Shown: positions 63,537 through 64,000 of the stretch, one piece after another
Position numbering within the stretch: the first letter of the stretch is position 1
Layout: every line of letters begins with the position of its first letter
Source: an uncultured Roseobacter sp.
GTDB taxonomy: Bacteria > Pseudomonadota > Alphaproteobacteria > Rhodobacterales > Rhodobacteraceae
Assembly (NCBI RefSeq): GCF_947491795.1
Contig: NZ_CANLKW010000001.1
Span: 372,001 to 436,000, forward strand
Reading direction: 5' to 3'
DNA length: 64,000 bases
The notes under the pieces: generated by a model
Databases searched by the model: none
What the model was told of the DNA's origin: nothing
The model's input: the letters and a program-made list of their open reading frames with translations, nothing else
Made by a program: the position numbers and the translations under genes

Positions 63537-64000
<464 letters not shown>

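Overview
The window is a chromosomal segment of an alphaproteobacterium, most likely Rhodobacteraceae of the roseobacter group. Four things point there: the dusB(nifR3)-ntrB-ntrC and ntrY-ntrX block followed by trkA-trkH-hfq-hflX; an NtrC without the sigma-54 contact loop, as in Rhodobacter; an Usg protein; and a zwf-pgl-pgi operon beside a DmdB-like 3-(methylthio)propionyl-CoA ligase. The sequence is GC-rich, densely packed and full of 4-nt ATGA-type overlaps. I see no insertion sequence, prophage, CRISPR array or rRNA operon. Most of it is housekeeping sequence with small accessory insertions.

Layout. 1-1.6 kb: pgpA (cut by the left edge), ispF and ispD on the minus strand. 1.8-9.0 kb: nitrogen regulation (dusB, ntrB, ntrC, ntrY, ntrX). 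9.0-10.5 kb: two minus-strand genes (a double SnoaL-like protein and a lipoprotein) between ntrX and trkA. 10.6-15.2 kb: potassium uptake (trkA, trkH), then hfq and hflX. 15.2-20.1 kb: an RluE-type pseudouridine synthase, a penicillin-acylase-family hydrolase, a 3-hydroxyisobutyrate-dehydrogenase-like enzyme and an orphan solute-binding protein. 20.3-30 kb: a GGDEF/EAL protein, a SYLF lipoprotein, hemB, a membrane protein, mfd and a drug-efflux-type MFS transporter. 30-34.7 kb: a DsbA/FrnE-like protein and an AMP-dependent CoA ligase facing an XRE-cupin regulator across a 66-bp gap, then an orphan YejA-like binding protein. 34.7-36.9 kb: a candidate small RNA, bdhA and a patatin. 36.9-46 kb: DUF502, pseudouridine catabolism (psuK, psuG), a DUF4198/HupE divergent pair (probably metal uptake), a degenerate ThiE-like protein, TrmJ, ctaA and an M32 carboxypeptidase. 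46-55 kb: gyrA, usg, a radical SAM protein and the zwf-pgl-pgi operon. 55-64 kb: a thioesterase, the DmdB-like ligase, small accessory genes, tRNA-Gly(CCC), a methyltransferase with a RamA-like corrinoid activator, an agmatinase-family enzyme and guaB (cut by the right edge).

Most interesting observations. (1) A strong sigma-70-type promoter (TTGGAC-N17-TATAAA) leads after about 75 nt into an intrinsic terminator, in the only gene-free stretch over 300 bp (34668-34993); this looks like an unannotated small RNA. (2) The XRE-cupin regulator and the CoA-ligase operon appear to share one palindromic -35 hexamer (TTGCAA), and both start codons lie where transcription should begin, so both mRNAs would be leaderless and the promoters mutually exclusive. 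(3) DUF4198 and HupE genes are divergent and their start codons overlap in one CATG. (4) Both NtrC and NtrX lack the GAFTGA loop. (5) A ThiE-family protein has lost the thiamine-phosphate-synthase motifs.

All functional names come from reading motifs in the translations and from memory of the families; no database search was run.
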